DNA of 64,000 nt from Alphaproteobacteria bacterium. Its GTDB lineage: Bacteria; Myxococcota_A; UBA796; UBA2385. This document shows positions 19,890-28,669 of this stretch, piece after piece. Numbering within the stretch: the stretch's first letter is position 1; the number at the start of each line of letters is the position of its first letter. The stretch is from positions 744,001 to 808,000 of the forward strand of contig JACKEY010000005.1 in NCBI GenBank assembly GCA_020632755.1, given 5' to 3'. Below the pieces are notes generated by a model. That model did not search any database and had not been told where the DNA came from. It saw only the letters and a list, made by a program, of their open reading frames with translations. Made by a program: the position numbers and the translations under genes.

Positions 19890-20387
19890 TCAGCGGGCCT
19901 TGGCGTCGACCTTGGTGGTCAGGTTCTTGAGCATCTGGCCGATGCTCTTCTTGCCGGCCTGGTTGACCAGGAACTGCGGCACCAGGTTGATCTTCGTGAA
20001 GATCCGCACCTTGACCCGGCTGCGATCACCCTCGGGCTTCACGCTCCACTCGGCTTCCATCGCTTCGAGCTGGTCACCGGAGATCATGGTCTCCTTGAAG
20101 CCATCGGCGGTCGGGCAGCGCTTGACCGTGTACAGCATGGGCTGGCCGACACCGCGGCTCTTGACGTGCACCAGCTCGCAGGGCGGCGCGGCTTCGACGC
20201 TGTACTCGTAGATGTCGGCGTTGATCTCGGCGATCAGGCCGTAGTCGGACAGCCACGCCTTCAGTTCTTCCGCGTTGGCGTCCACCAGCGTCTCGCCTTC
20301 GACCGCGTTGGGATTGGCCAGCGCCGGACCGCCCAGGGCGAACATGGCGAGGGCGACACCCAGGGTGCGCGAGGAGCGGTGGAACAT
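19890..20387 (-). CDS. exported START/SRPBCC-like protein
   Basis: 165 residues from ATG at 20387 with GGAG 7 bases upstream. The signal peptide is MFHRSSRTLGVALAMFALGGPALA. The mature protein has the helix-grip pattern of SRPBCC/START proteins: an N-terminal helix ('AEELKAWLSDYGLIAEIN'), long strands and a C-terminal helix ('SIGQMLKNLTTKVDAKAR'). Such proteins bind lipids or other hydrophobic ligands; the periplasmic form is unusual for the cyclase-type members. It has its own upstream promoter candidate (20416-20444). Confidence 0.6.
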   Translation of the reverse strand: MFHRSSRTLGVALAMFALGGPALANPNAVEGETLVDANAEELKAWLSDYGLIAEINADIYEYSVEAAPPCELVHVKSRGVGQPMLYTVKRCPTADGFKETMISGDQLEAMEAEWSVKPEGDRSRVKVRIFTKINLVPQFLVNQAGKKSIGQMLKNLTTKVDAKAR

Positions 20388-20415
20388 GCCGGAACTCCGC
20401 GATGGAACTGCCGCC

Positions 20416-20444
20416 ACCGTAGTCCAACGCCATTTCGCTGACAA
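20416..20444 (-). promoter_or_regulatory. sigma70-type promoter candidate
   Basis: Minus strand TTGTCA - 17 bases - TACGGT. The -10 ends 29 bases before the ATG of the exported START-like gene. Confidence 0.4.
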
Positions 20445-20460
20445 CGTTCAGCGGACAGGA

Positions 20461-20482
20461 AGTGCGAAGATTCTTTCGCACT
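20461..20482 (-). terminator. 8-bp inverted repeat (terminator or operator)
   Basis: agtgcgaa-gattct-ttcgcact: a perfect 8-bp stem with a 6-base loop. It lies 13 bases after the stop of the YcxB-like gene and just upstream of the promoter candidate for the next gene, so it could be either a terminator or an operator. Confidence 0.45.
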
Positions 20483-20494
20483 GCCCCCACCGAG

Positions 20495-21463
20495 TCAGGT
20501 CAGCCGCTCCAGCAGCACATCGGCGGCGGACTCTCCGGAGATCGGGATCGCGATCCGACCGCTCCCGGCGACGCCCAGCACCAGGTGCGAGGGGGTGCGC
20601 GCCACGACGACGACGCGGTCCCAGGCCGTGACGTCCCGGCGCCCGTCCCGCTCGATCGACAGCCCACCCGGCCCGAGGCCCACCTGGCGGGGACCGGCCT
20701 CGCGCCGCAGCGCCCGACGCCACAGCACCTCCGACCAGGCCCCTGCCGTGCCGACGACCACCAGCAGTGCCCCCACCAGCGCGCAACCCGCTACCCGCCA
20801 GGGAGTACCGGCGGCCACGGCCAGGGGTCCCCCCACCAGCCCGACGGCCACGCCCGCCGCAGCCAGCCACCGCATTGCCGGAAAGCGCCCGGCGCCTGCG
20901 TCGATGAGGGCCTGGATCTCTGGCTCACCGTGGCTCCAGCGCAGCACATGCTCGTCCAGCTGGGCAGGGGGCAGCGGCGGCAGCCCGTCGGGCCGACCCT
21001 GGAGCCGCTCGAGGGACAACACCCGCGCGGGGACGACCAGGAGGAGCTCGCCGGTGTCGGACGAACCGCGTGCCCAGAGCCCCTGGGTCGCTGTCCAGCG
21101 CAGGCGTCGGCGATCCACGGTGCAGGAACCATGCGCCGCCTCCACCTCGACATGGTCCGCCCACAGGCGGAGCGTCCACTCCCGGCCGGCCACGGCGCCT
21201 CGTCGGAGGCTCCGCCGCGCCGCCGCGATCGGTCGCAGCTTCCGCGCCGCGCCCGCGGCCACGGCAGCCCCGAGCAGGGCGCCGACGGCGGCGCCGAGCG
21301 CGGAACCGCCGAGCAGCGCGCCGAGACCGACGAACGCCCACAGCGCCGTCCCCATCGCCAGCACCTGGTTCAGCAAGGCCCGGCGGCGCCCCGCGAGCGC
21401 GGCGGCCGCGACCTGTTCGTCGTCGGACAGCTCGAACTGCCACGAGGCGGACCGTTCACTCAT
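20495..21463 (-). CDS. membrane protein with two YcxB-like units
   Basis: 322 residues from ATG at 21463 (MSERSASWQF). There are two similar halves, each with a pair of membrane helices (about residues 35-75 and 190-235) followed by a small beta-rich PH-like domain ('LRLWADHVEVEAAHGSCTVDR'; 'VGLGPGGLSIERDG' then 'WDRVVVVARTPSHLVLGV'). The last block matches the YcxB-like C-terminal pattern. Function unknown; inner-membrane location is inferred. It follows the rplM-rpsI operon with 157 bases between. Confidence 0.55.
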   Translation of the reverse strand: MSERSASWQFELSDDEQVAAAALAGRRRALLNQVLAMGTALWAFVGLGALLGGSALGAAVGALLGAAVAAGAARKLRPIAAARRSLRRGAVAGREWTLRLWADHVEVEAAHGSCTVDRRRLRWTATQGLWARGSSDTGELLLVVPARVLSLERLQGRPDGLPPLPPAQLDEHVLRWSHGEPEIQALIDAGAGRFPAMRWLAAAGVAVGLVGGPLAVAAGTPWRVAGCALVGALLVVVGTAGAWSEVLWRRALRREAGPRQVGLGPGGLSIERDGRRDVTAWDRVVVVARTPSHLVLGVAGSGRIAIPISGESAADVLLERLT

Positions 21464-21546
21464 CGCGGACACCGCGCCTCGAGGGGCCGGGTCCACCGGC
21501 CGGAACGGCCGAACCGACGGCCGCCGCCCGTCCCGAGACGCAGCGA

Positions 21547-21582
21547 ACCCGCCGGGCCCGTGCGTACACGGGCGAGGCGGGT
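21547..21582 (-). terminator. two-part hairpin downstream of rpsI
   Basis: acccgcc-ggg-cccgtg-cgta-cacggg-cga-ggcgggt: a 7-bp outer and 6-bp inner stem separated by an internal loop. It lies 38 bases after the rpsI stop. No strong U tract. Confidence 0.5.
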
Positions 21583-21619
21583 CGCGGCGCGGGACGGCCC
21601 GACAGGACCGCCGGCCAGA

Positions 21620-22015
21620 TCAGCGCTTGCTGAACTGGAAGCGCTTGCGGGCGCCGGGGCGACCGTACTTCTTCCGCTCGACCTTGCGGGCGTCGCGGGT
21701 GAGCAGGCCGTACTGGCGGAGCAGCGGGCGGTACTCGGGCTTGAACTCGACCAGCGCGCGGGCGATGCCCAGGCGGATCGCGCCGGCCTGACCGGCCTTG
21801 CCGCCACCGCAGACGTTGGCGAGGATGTCGAAGTCGTCGCCGGTCTCGGTGACCACGAGGGGCTGGCGCAGGACCAGCTTGATGCTCTCGCGGTTGAAGT
21901 AGGTGTCGAGCGGCTTCTTGTTCACGGTGATGCGACCGTGGCCGGGGCGCAGGTAGACGCGCGCCACGGCGGTCTTGCGCCGACCGGTGCCGTAGTACTG
22001 GGTGAGGCTGGCCAT
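21620..22015 (-). CDS. rpsI: 30S ribosomal protein S9
   Basis: 131 residues. 'YYGTGRRKTAVARVYLRPG' at the N-terminus and the basic tail 'KKYGRPGARKRFQFSKR' are diagnostic for uS9; the C-terminal Lys-Arg reaches the P-site tRNA. It follows rplM by 13 bases, the conserved L13-S9 operon. Confidence 0.98.
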   Translation of the reverse strand: MASLTQYYGTGRRKTAVARVYLRPGHGRITVNKKPLDTYFNRESIKLVLRQPLVVTETGDDFDILANVCGGGKAGQAGAIRLGIARALVEFKPEYRPLLRQYGLLTRDARKVERKKYGRPGARKRFQFSKR

Positions 22016-22028
22016 CAGGAGACGTCCT

Positions 22029-22463
22029 TCAGATGTGGGCGGGGAAGGGCTTGGGCTGCTGGGCCTGGTGCGGATGCTCCGAGCCTGCGTAGATCTTGAG
22101 CTTCTGGATCACCTGGCGGGACAGGCGGTTCTTGGGCAGCATGCCCTTGACGGCCTGGTGCAGGATGCGCTCGGGGTCTTCGGTGAGCAGCTGGCGCGCG
22201 GTCCGGCGCTTGAGGCCGCCCGCGTGACCGGAGTAGCGGAAGTACTCCTTCTGGTCGAGCTTGTTGCCGGTGAGCGCCACCTTGTCGGCGTTGATCACGA
22301 CGACGTAGTCGCCGCAGTCCACGTGCGGGGTGAAGTCCACCTTGTGCTTGCCCCGGAGGGCATTGGCGATGCGCGTCGAGAGGCGGCCGAGGGTCTGGTC
22401 GGCGGCGTCGATCACGTACCACTCGTGCTGCACGGTGGCGGCGTTCGCGTGGGTCGTGCTCAT
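22029..22463 (-). CDS. rplM: 50S ribosomal protein L13
   Basis: 144 residues. 'WYVIDAADQTLGRLSTRIA', 'DYVVVINADKVALTGNKL' and 'AVKGMLPKNRLSRQV' are the uL13 signatures. It is the first gene of the rplM-rpsI operon, with a promoter candidate at 22613-22641 and a leader of about 145 bases. Confidence 0.98.
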   Translation of the reverse strand: MSTTHANAATVQHEWYVIDAADQTLGRLSTRIANALRGKHKVDFTPHVDCGDYVVVINADKVALTGNKLDQKEYFRYSGHAGGLKRRTARQLLTEDPERILHQAVKGMLPKNRLSRQVIQKLKIYAGSEHPHQAQQPKPFPAHI

Positions 22464-22612
22464 CTGGTCACCAGGAAGAGGAAGGAGGGATGCATGGGGC
22501 CGCGGAGAGGCGGCGGGAAGCGAAGTCGTCGTGGGGGGCGACCCGCTGCGTCTGACGGTGCATGACCGGTGGCAACGCAGGGACAGGCCGGCTCCGACGA
22601 GCGGACCGGGCG

Positions 22613-22641
22613 TGTCTATGCGCTCGCCGAGGTGCTGTCAA
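22613..22641 (-). promoter_or_regulatory. promoter candidate for rplM-rpsI
   Basis: Minus strand TTGACA - 17 bases - TAGACA, with a perfect -35. The -35 contains the stop codon of the upstream TPR lipoprotein gene. Transcripts would carry a leader of about 145 bases before rplM. Confidence 0.55.
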
Positions 22642-24176
22642 GGCGAGTTCGATGCGTCGGCAGCGGCGCTCCCGCGGGCGTCGAAGGCCCACAGCGCCGC
22701 CATCGCGCCGGGCTCCCGCCGCGCGGCTCGCTCGGCCAGGAACGCCCGGCCTTCGTCGCCTGCGTCCCAGGCGCTGCGCACCGGGCCCACGCCCGACGAG
22801 ACGATGCCCACGGCGAGCACCGCAGCAGCACTTCCGTCGAAGTCGTCGAGGGATGCGGACAGGGACTGGGGAAACCGGCTGAGCTCGTGGCGGGGCCAGG
22901 GCGCGGGCGCGATCAGCGGCCAGGGCGCGAGGCGGTCGGGCTCCAGACCGCCGAAGGCCAGGGCGAGGGGGTCCGCCGCCATCAGCTGGTCCGCGGCGGC
23001 GCCCACCCGGTCGAGGCGATGGTCCGCCATGAAGGCCAGGCGGGCGCGGTGCACGTCGGGGCTGCTGTCCCCCGCCACGTCGACCGCTGCGTCGAAGGCC
23101 CGCTCGGCCGCGTCCAGGTCACCGGCGGCCTCGAACAGCCGGCCGCGGAGCACCAGGGCCCGGGCGGAGTCCAGCCCCTCGATGGCGGCCAGTCCGGTCG
23201 CCGGTTGCCCCGCGACCAGCAGGGCTGCCGCGGACGCCAGCCGGAAGGGCGGGGTCTCCAAGAGCCCGGCGTCCTGGAGCCGCGCGACGGCACGGGTGCA
23301 GGCGTCGGCATCGTGGCTGCGCACCGCTTCCCAGGTGGCCAGCAGCATCGCCTCGGGGGCGGGGTCGTGGAGCAGCTCGTCGAGAGCGGTTCCCGCGGGC
23401 GCGCCAGGGCAGTCCCCTCCCCCGACCCGCACGGCTGCAGCGTGCAGCGTCGCCCCCGCGTCGAGCCAGGCCGCACAGGCCGCCGCCTCCTGGCCCGCCA
23501 GGTCGAGGGCATCGGCCGCGAGTCGGCCCAGCGGGGGGTGCTCGAGTCCGGCGTCGCGGCAGTCCTCGACCCCCTCGACCACCGCCCGCGCATCACCCCG
23601 CCGCAGGGCGCTCCGGGCGCCAGCCTCGCAGGCCTCGAGGTCCGCGGGCCACCGGCCCAGCACCCGCTCCGCCGCCGCCGCCGCAGCGACATCGTCGGCC
23701 CGGTCGAGTGCGAGCCGGAGCCGGGCCGTGGCCACCGCCTGATCGGTGTCGGGAGCCGCCGCCAGGGCCGCGGCCGCGTCGTCGGGCTGGCCCAGGGACA
23801 GCAGGTGCCACGCCCGCCCTCCAGCCAGCTCGGGCCCCGGATGGCGCGCGATCACCGCGGCCCGGGCCTCTGCGTCCAGTCCCCCCTGGCCCGGCCAGCG
23901 CGCCGACCAGGCCACCAGGTGGGACCACGCCTCCCGGTCGTCGGGGGCGGCGCCGACCAAGCCGCGCAGCAGGCCGATCGCCTCGGCCCCGTGGCCACGC
24001 TCGGCGGCCTCCTCGGCCAGCACCCGAGCCTGGGGCACCGCGGCGGGCGCCTGGTCGACCACGGCCTGCATGGGACCGGGCAGGGGCTCCTCCCCTCCCC
24101 CGCACCCGATGAGGAACAGCAAGCCGCCGCCCACCAACCCGGCCAGCGATCTCCCCGCCCGCGGTCCCAGCCTCAC
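22638..24176 (-). CDS. lipoprotein with TPR-like repeats
   Basis: 512 residues from GTG at 24176 (GTGA overlap with the truA stop). Signal and lipobox: 'SLAGLVGGGLLFLIGC' with the Cys near residue 28. The mature protein is almost wholly helical and Ala/Leu-rich, with repeated 34-residue-like units ('GRAWHLLSLGQPDDAAAALAAAPD', 'RGRLFEAAGDLDAAERAFDAAVD'), so TPR/Sel1-like solenoid packing is expected. Its role is unknown; TPR lipoproteins often help assemble envelope complexes. The downstream position after truA recalls the Pseudomonas usg-fimV-truA region, but the FimV LysM domain is absent. Confidence 0.65.
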   Translation of the reverse strand: MRLGPRAGRSLAGLVGGGLLFLIGCGGGEEPLPGPMQAVVDQAPAAVPQARVLAEEAAERGHGAEAIGLLRGLVGAAPDDREAWSHLVAWSARWPGQGGLDAEARAAVIARHPGPELAGGRAWHLLSLGQPDDAAAALAAAPDTDQAVATARLRLALDRADDVAAAAAAERVLGRWPADLEACEAGARSALRRGDARAVVEGVEDCRDAGLEHPPLGRLAADALDLAGQEAAACAAWLDAGATLHAAAVRVGGGDCPGAPAGTALDELLHDPAPEAMLLATWEAVRSHDADACTRAVARLQDAGLLETPPFRLASAAALLVAGQPATGLAAIEGLDSARALVLRGRLFEAAGDLDAAERAFDAAVDVAGDSSPDVHRARLAFMADHRLDRVGAAADQLMAADPLALAFGGLEPDRLAPWPLIAPAPWPRHELSRFPQSLSASLDDFDGSAAAVLAVGIVSSGVGPVRSAWDAGDEGRAFLAERAARREPGAMAALWAFDARGSAAADASNSP

Positions 24177-24970
24177 TCTTCGGCCGTCGGGGCGCGAGGG
24201 TGGTCCGGACAGTCGACCGACACCAGCCACAAGCCCTCGGCCGGCACCGTGGGGCCCGCGCGGTCCCGATCGCGGGCGTCGCGGACCTCGGCCACCCACT
24301 CGGGCGCCTGCCGGCCCCGCCCGACCTCGACGAGGGTACCCACCATGATCCGCACCTGGTGCCGCAGGAAGCCGTGCCCGTCGAACTCCAGCCAGAGCTC
24401 GTCGGGGTCGGCCTCGTCGCGGATCCGGACGGCGGCGATGCGACGGACCGGGTGCGCCGCGGCGCAGCCCTGCGCCTGGAAGCTCGAGAAGTCGTGCCGA
24501 CCGACCAGCGCCTGCGCCGCTGTGCGCATCGCCGCCACGTCGAGCGGGCCGTGTCGATGCCAGACCAGGCCGCGCCGGAAGGGACAGCGCGCCCGGCGCT
24601 GGAAGACGCGGTAGCGGTAGGTCTTGCCGACCGTGCAGCGACGGGGCTCGAAGCCCGGGGGCGCGGGGCGGGCGACCAGGCAGGCGACGTCGACCGGCAG
24701 ATGGTGGTTGAGGCCACGCTCCAGGGCCGTGGCGTCCCGGGCGGTCGCGCACTCGAAGGCGACGACCTGCTGCAGCGCGTGCACGCCGGCGTCGGTGCGG
24801 CCCGAGGCTCGGGCGACGACCCGCTCGCCCCCAAGGACGCGGGCCAGCGCGTCTTCGACCTCGGCCTGGACGGTGCGGCCCTCGGGTTGCCGCTGCCAGC
24901 CGACGAAGGCGCGTCCGTCCCAGCACAGCTCCAGGCGCCAGCTGTGGGTCCGCGCGACGGCCCCGCTCAC
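24173..24970 (-). CDS. truA: tRNA pseudouridine(38-40) synthase
   Basis: 265 residues from GTG at 24970. The catalytic Asp is in 'GRTDAGVHALQQ'. 'WDGRAFVGWQRQPEGRTVQ' and 'KTYRYRV', with 'FLRHQVRIMVGTLVEVG' at the C-terminal side, are standard TruA blocks. It modifies U38-40 in the anticodon arm of many tRNAs. The upstream neighbour ends 10 bases before, and the downstream TPR lipoprotein overlaps by GTGA. Confidence 0.93.
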   Translation of the reverse strand: MSGAVARTHSWRLELCWDGRAFVGWQRQPEGRTVQAEVEDALARVLGGERVVARASGRTDAGVHALQQVVAFECATARDATALERGLNHHLPVDVACLVARPAPPGFEPRRCTVGKTYRYRVFQRRARCPFRRGLVWHRHGPLDVAAMRTAAQALVGRHDFSSFQAQGCAAAHPVRRIAAVRIRDEADPDELWLEFDGHGFLRHQVRIMVGTLVEVGRGRQAPEWVAEVRDARDRDRAGPTVPAEGLWLVSVDCPDHPRAPTAEE

Positions 24971-24980
24971 GCGGCGAGCC

Positions 24981-27431
24981 TCAGTAGTGCATGCGCAGCC
25001 CGAAGGTGAGCTGCTGGTTGCTGAGGTCGATGCCGTCCTGGAAGGCGCCGACTTCCTGCCGGCGCCACTCCACGGTGGCGTAGGTGTCCCGGATGCCCAG
25101 CCGCGAGAAGGCCGTGCTGGCGCGCTTGGGCTCGAAGATGTCGAGCAGCACCTGCCCACCGAAGGCGTAGTGGTAGCCGTACTTGCCACCGCCGACGCCG
25201 CTGCGGTCGGTCAGATCGGCAGACTCGTTCCAGCCCTCGCGCCAGAACCAGTAGTCACCGCCGAAGCTGGCGTAGGGCACGACCCACTGTTCCGGGAGCA
25301 CGTCCAGGCGGGCGGTCAGGTTCAGGGTCAGCGGCACGGTCCAGAACACGCTGTCCTGATCGGACGAGGCGCCGGAGTCGGCCACGAGGTTGCCCTTCTT
25401 GCGGTAGAAGCCGGTGCCGACCGTCAGGTTGGCCAGACCGCGCCAGGACGGGCCGAACTCGAGCCACAGCACGTTGTGGCCGGAGTCACCCATGACGTCG
25501 CGGATCTCGTTGCCGTCGTCCCAGTACATGGGGCCGAACCGGATGTCGACGCTGGACCGCACCTGCGGCTCTTCGTGATCGGTCGCGTCGCTGGCTTCAC
25601 CCGCGTGGGCCGGGGCGGACAGGCCGAGGCCGACCATGGCGACGGCCGCGGCGGCGGTGCCGCGGCGACGGCGTCGGGCCAGGCCCAGCAGGCCGGCCAG
25701 GCCGGCCAGACCCAGGCTGGCAGCGCCGGAGACGGCGCCGCAGAAGCCGCCGTCGTCGCCCGCGAGCTCGGCGACTCCGTAGGTCTCGGTGGGCGTCCCG
25801 GTGACGATGTTGCTCATCGGTCCCTCCAGGCCGCCGGCGTCGGTCGCGCGCACGGCCAGGTAGTAGGTCTGGTCATTGGTGAGAGGGTATATCCGCACGG
25901 TGACGGCTTCGGACGGCGTGACGTCGACGGTCAGGGCGGCGGTGTCGATGTCGTCGTCGCCATCGAAGTCGGGACCGCCTTCGTCCCAGTCGTCGGCCGA
26001 GAAGGAGGTGACGGTCAGGTAGACCTGCACCGTCGCGATGTCCTCGTCGCCAGGTGCGGTGAAGGACAGGTCCAGGTAGCCGTCGCCCCAGCCGACGCTG
26101 TCGTCGCTCAGGCCGATCTTCGGCGGCGGGTTGTCGATGGACACCACGGCCGAGTCGTGGCCGGTGCGGCCACTGTCGTCGGTGACGACCACGCGCACGT
26201 AGTTGTCGCCCTCGGCCCAGTCGTCCCCGACCTCGACGGTGACCGTCTGCGACTCGTCGGCCGTGGCGGTGCCCTCGACGAGGACGGTGCCGTCGGTGTC
26301 GGAGCTGCCGCCCACCCGGACCTCGACGTCGCCGTCGACGTCCGCGGTGAAGGTGATCTGGACGGTGTCGCCGTCGACCGCGGTGGTCGGAGTCGTCGCG
26401 GTGACCTCGACCCAGGGGCGGTCGGTCATCACGTGCAGGGACCCGTCGGAGGTCGCAGCGACCAGGTAGTCGTCGAGGAAGGCCATCTCCGTCGGGGCCG
26501 TCGTCGACTCCGGGAGCTCGAAGCTGTCCTGCAGCTCGTCGCCGACGTCGCCGGAGGACGAGAACCACTGGAACCGCTTCATGGTCGTGCCGTCGGCCAC
26601 CATGATGCTGCCTTCGTCCTCGAGCAGGCACAGGGCGCGCACGTCGTCGAGCCCGTCCTGATCGTCGATCAGCAGGCTCCACTCGTTGTCCGCGTTGAAC
26701 CGTGCGACGGCGAGTCCACCGCCCGCCAGGACGCTTCCGCCGGATGCGCTGATGACCAGGTCGGGGTCGTCGATGTCGCCGACGTTGTTGTAGGCGGTCG
26801 TCGCACCACCGCCGGGGACGGTGACCTTCGACAGGTTGTCACCGGTCCCGCTCACGTAGACGAAGCCCGATGTCCCCTCGATGTCGGTGAAGCCGTTCTC
26901 GCCCAGGGTCGACGGCAGGCCCGTGCTCAGGTCCCCGTCCGTGAGGTTGTCGACGGGGTCGTGTCCGTGGACCCGGGGGTTGCCGCCGTCCTTCTGCTCG
27001 GCGACGGCGTAGACGACGTCGTCGACGACCGTGACGCCCAGGATCTCGGCCGCGTCGAGGGCGACAGTCTCGGTCGACAGGCTCAGGTCGCCGTCTTCGT
27101 AGACCACGTACACCAGCGTGCCGTCGGCACAGCCCTGGTAGATCCAGGTCTCGGACTCTCCCTCCCACACCGCGGCGCCGACCGCACCGCCGCAGGTCGA
27201 CAGGGTGCTGACCGACCAGTCGCGGAAGTCCAGGAAGCCGATGGCGCCCCGGCTGCCGTCGGCGAAGACCATGCCGGTGCCATCGGGCAGGGCCACGATG
27301 TCGATGGCGTCGTCCGCACCTTCGATGGTCGCGGCCACCCGATCGGGCGCGGCCGCTGCCGGCAGCGCGGCGAGCAGCGCTGGCGCGAGCATCGGGAGGA
27401 GCGACGAGGGCCGGGGGAAGAGGGTCCGCAT
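24981..27431 (-). CDS. exported propeller/Ig-like protein with internal MYXO-CTERM signal fused to a second export signal and beta-barrel
   Basis: 816 residues in one uninterrupted frame; ATG at 27431 is preferred over 27452. Residues 1-29 are a signal peptide. Residues 30-330 look like a beta-propeller ('WIYQGCADGTLVYVVYEDG' and similar). Residues 345-550 are Ig/FN3-like domains. Residues 562-590 are a complete MYXO-CTERM-like signal: 'GFCGAVSGAASLGLAGLAG', more hydrophobic residues, then five Arg. Directly after comes a second hydrophobic stretch ending 'GLGLSAPAHA' (593-610), like a signal peptide with a signal peptidase site, then a 206-residue barrel-like domain with many aromatic strands and a terminal 'LTFGLRMHY'. 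The predicted product is a polyprotein with a membrane hairpin that could be cut twice. A lost stop codon is the main alternative. Confidence 0.75.
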   Translation of the reverse strand: MRTLFPRPSSLLPMLAPALLAALPAAAAPDRVAATIEGADDAIDIVALPDGTGMVFADGSRGAIGFLDFRDWSVSTLSTCGGAVGAAVWEGESETWIYQGCADGTLVYVVYEDGDLSLSTETVALDAAEILGVTVVDDVVYAVAEQKDGGNPRVHGHDPVDNLTDGDLSTGLPSTLGENGFTDIEGTSGFVYVSGTGDNLSKVTVPGGGATTAYNNVGDIDDPDLVISASGGSVLAGGGLAVARFNADNEWSLLIDDQDGLDDVRALCLLEDEGSIMVADGTTMKRFQWFSSSGDVGDELQDSFELPESTTAPTEMAFLDDYLVAATSDGSLHVMTDRPWVEVTATTPTTAVDGDTVQITFTADVDGDVEVRVGGSSDTDGTVLVEGTATADESQTVTVEVGDDWAEGDNYVRVVVTDDSGRTGHDSAVVSIDNPPPKIGLSDDSVGWGDGYLDLSFTAPGDEDIATVQVYLTVTSFSADDWDEGGPDFDGDDDIDTAALTVDVTPSEAVTVRIYPLTNDQTYYLAVRATDAGGLEGPMSNIVTGTPTETYGVAELAGDDGGFCGAVSGAASLGLAGLAGLLGLARRRRRGTAAAAVAMVGLGLSAPAHAGEASDATDHEEPQVRSSVDIRFGPMYWDDGNEIRDVMGDSGHNVLWLEFGPSWRGLANLTVGTGFYRKKGNLVADSGASSDQDSVFWTVPLTLNLTARLDVLPEQWVVPYASFGGDYWFWREGWNESADLTDRSGVGGGKYGYHYAFGGQVLLDIFEPKRASTAFSRLGIRDTYATVEWRRQEVGAFQDGIDLSNQQLTFGLRMHY

Positions 27432-27541
27432 GCTTCGGGGTTCTGCAAGCACCGCGCCACCCGGGCGTTCGCGGTCATCCGCACCCCTGCGCCCGGTCGC
27501 GCTGACAAGATGTCAGGCCGCCCCTCTGCATCCGGGCGGTC

Positions 27542-28639
27542 TCAGAGCCGGCCGTCCCGCCACAGCGCCGTCGCGATGGCGATGGCGTTGCCGACCGCAG
27601 CGAAGCGCAGGTTGTCGGCGACGGCCCACAGGTGCACGGCGTTGCCGCTGGGATCACGGCGCACGCGCCCGACGTAGGCGCCGGCGTGCCCCACCAGGCG
27701 ACGGGGGCCGGGCACCGGGTCCTGCTGGCGGATGGTCGGCGCTTCGGCCAGGCGGGCCCGCACCTCGTCCAGGCCCGTGCCGTCCGTGCCGTCGTCCAGC
27801 GGCGCCTCGAGCTCGATGAGCAGGCTCGCCGAGAGGCCGGAGAAGGTCGGCGCGACCGCGAGATCCAGCACCACCCGCGTCGGCGGCAGCCCCGTCAGGA
27901 CGGCGACCTCGGCGGCCAGCCGACGCTCGGCGTCCGTCCAGCCTTCCAGGGGATCGGCCTCGCCTTCCGGCGCCCGCGGCACCGTGCCGACCGAGGTCTG
28001 CAGGTCGAAGGCCAGCCCGGTCGGGAACACCTTCCGCGGCGGGTCCTTCTGGTTGAACATGGCGACGACCTGGGCAGACAGCTCGGCGGCCCCGTCCCGG
28101 CCGGCCAGTCCGGCGCTGAGCAGCAGCGTGCCGCCGACCCGCAGCGGGACCAGGTCGCGCAGGGCCGCCACCACCGTCGACACCAGCACGGCCGGGGCGC
28201 TGGGGCTGGACACGATCCCCTCGCGTGCGCCATCGACCAGGGCGTCCATGTTGACGGCCGGCACCACCAGCGGCGCGAGCCCGGCCAGGTTGCCACCGAT
28301 GTCCACGACCATCGGCCCCAGCTCGGCGATCGCCGGCCCGATCTCGCGGGCCACGTCGGGCGGCACGGCCAGGAACACGAGGTCCGCCTCCTCGAAGACG
28401 GGCATCGACTCCGGCGGGCCGCTCAGCACGTGCACGCGGTGGCGCACCCCGTCGACCTCGACGCTCTCGCCCGCGCTGCTGGGGCTGGCCACCAGCCGCA
28501 GCTCGCCCACCGGCAGGGCCGAGCGGTGCAGCACGCTGAGCAGATCGCTGCCCACCGCGCCGGTGGCGCCGACGACGACGATGGTCAGGGGACGCGGATC
28601 GGGCGCGCCGTCGGTCGGCGCGGCTTCAGGAGAGCGCAT
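27542..28639 (-). CDS. usg: aspartate-semialdehyde dehydrogenase-like protein lacking the catalytic Cys (Usg type)
   Basis: 365 residues. The Rossmann start 'IVVVGATGAVGSDLLSVL' and the overall frame match Asd, but the active-site 'NPNCST' region reads 'SSPSAPAVLVSTVV', so the nucleophilic Cys is Ala. The 'RVPV..GH' block with the catalytic His reads 'VAPTFSGLSA'. This is the state of USG-1 proteins, which are Asd paralogues of unknown function. Gene order agrees: usg sits next to truA in E. coli and near it in Pseudomonas; here one gene separates them. A role in lysine or threonine synthesis should therefore not be assumed. Confidence 0.75.
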   Translation of the reverse strand: MRSPEAAPTDGAPDPRPLTIVVVGATGAVGSDLLSVLHRSALPVGELRLVASPSSAGESVEVDGVRHRVHVLSGPPESMPVFEEADLVFLAVPPDVAREIGPAIAELGPMVVDIGGNLAGLAPLVVPAVNMDALVDGAREGIVSSPSAPAVLVSTVVAALRDLVPLRVGGTLLLSAGLAGRDGAAELSAQVVAMFNQKDPPRKVFPTGLAFDLQTSVGTVPRAPEGEADPLEGWTDAERRLAAEVAVLTGLPPTRVVLDLAVAPTFSGLSASLLIELEAPLDDGTDGTGLDEVRARLAEAPTIRQQDPVPGPRRLVGHAGAYVGRVRRDPSGNAVHLWAVADNLRFAAVGNAIAIATALWRDGRL

Positions 28640-28669
28640 GGGTCCATCCAGGAGGAGCGGGGAGCGGGC

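Noticed and set aside
25630..25700. Separate start for the barrel domain at Met599 of the 816-residue protein
   Set aside because: No ribosome site before it and the remaining signal would be only about 12 residues; the single frame is simpler.
27542..28639. Genuine asd for lysine/threonine synthesis
   Set aside because: Catalytic Cys and His regions are changed.
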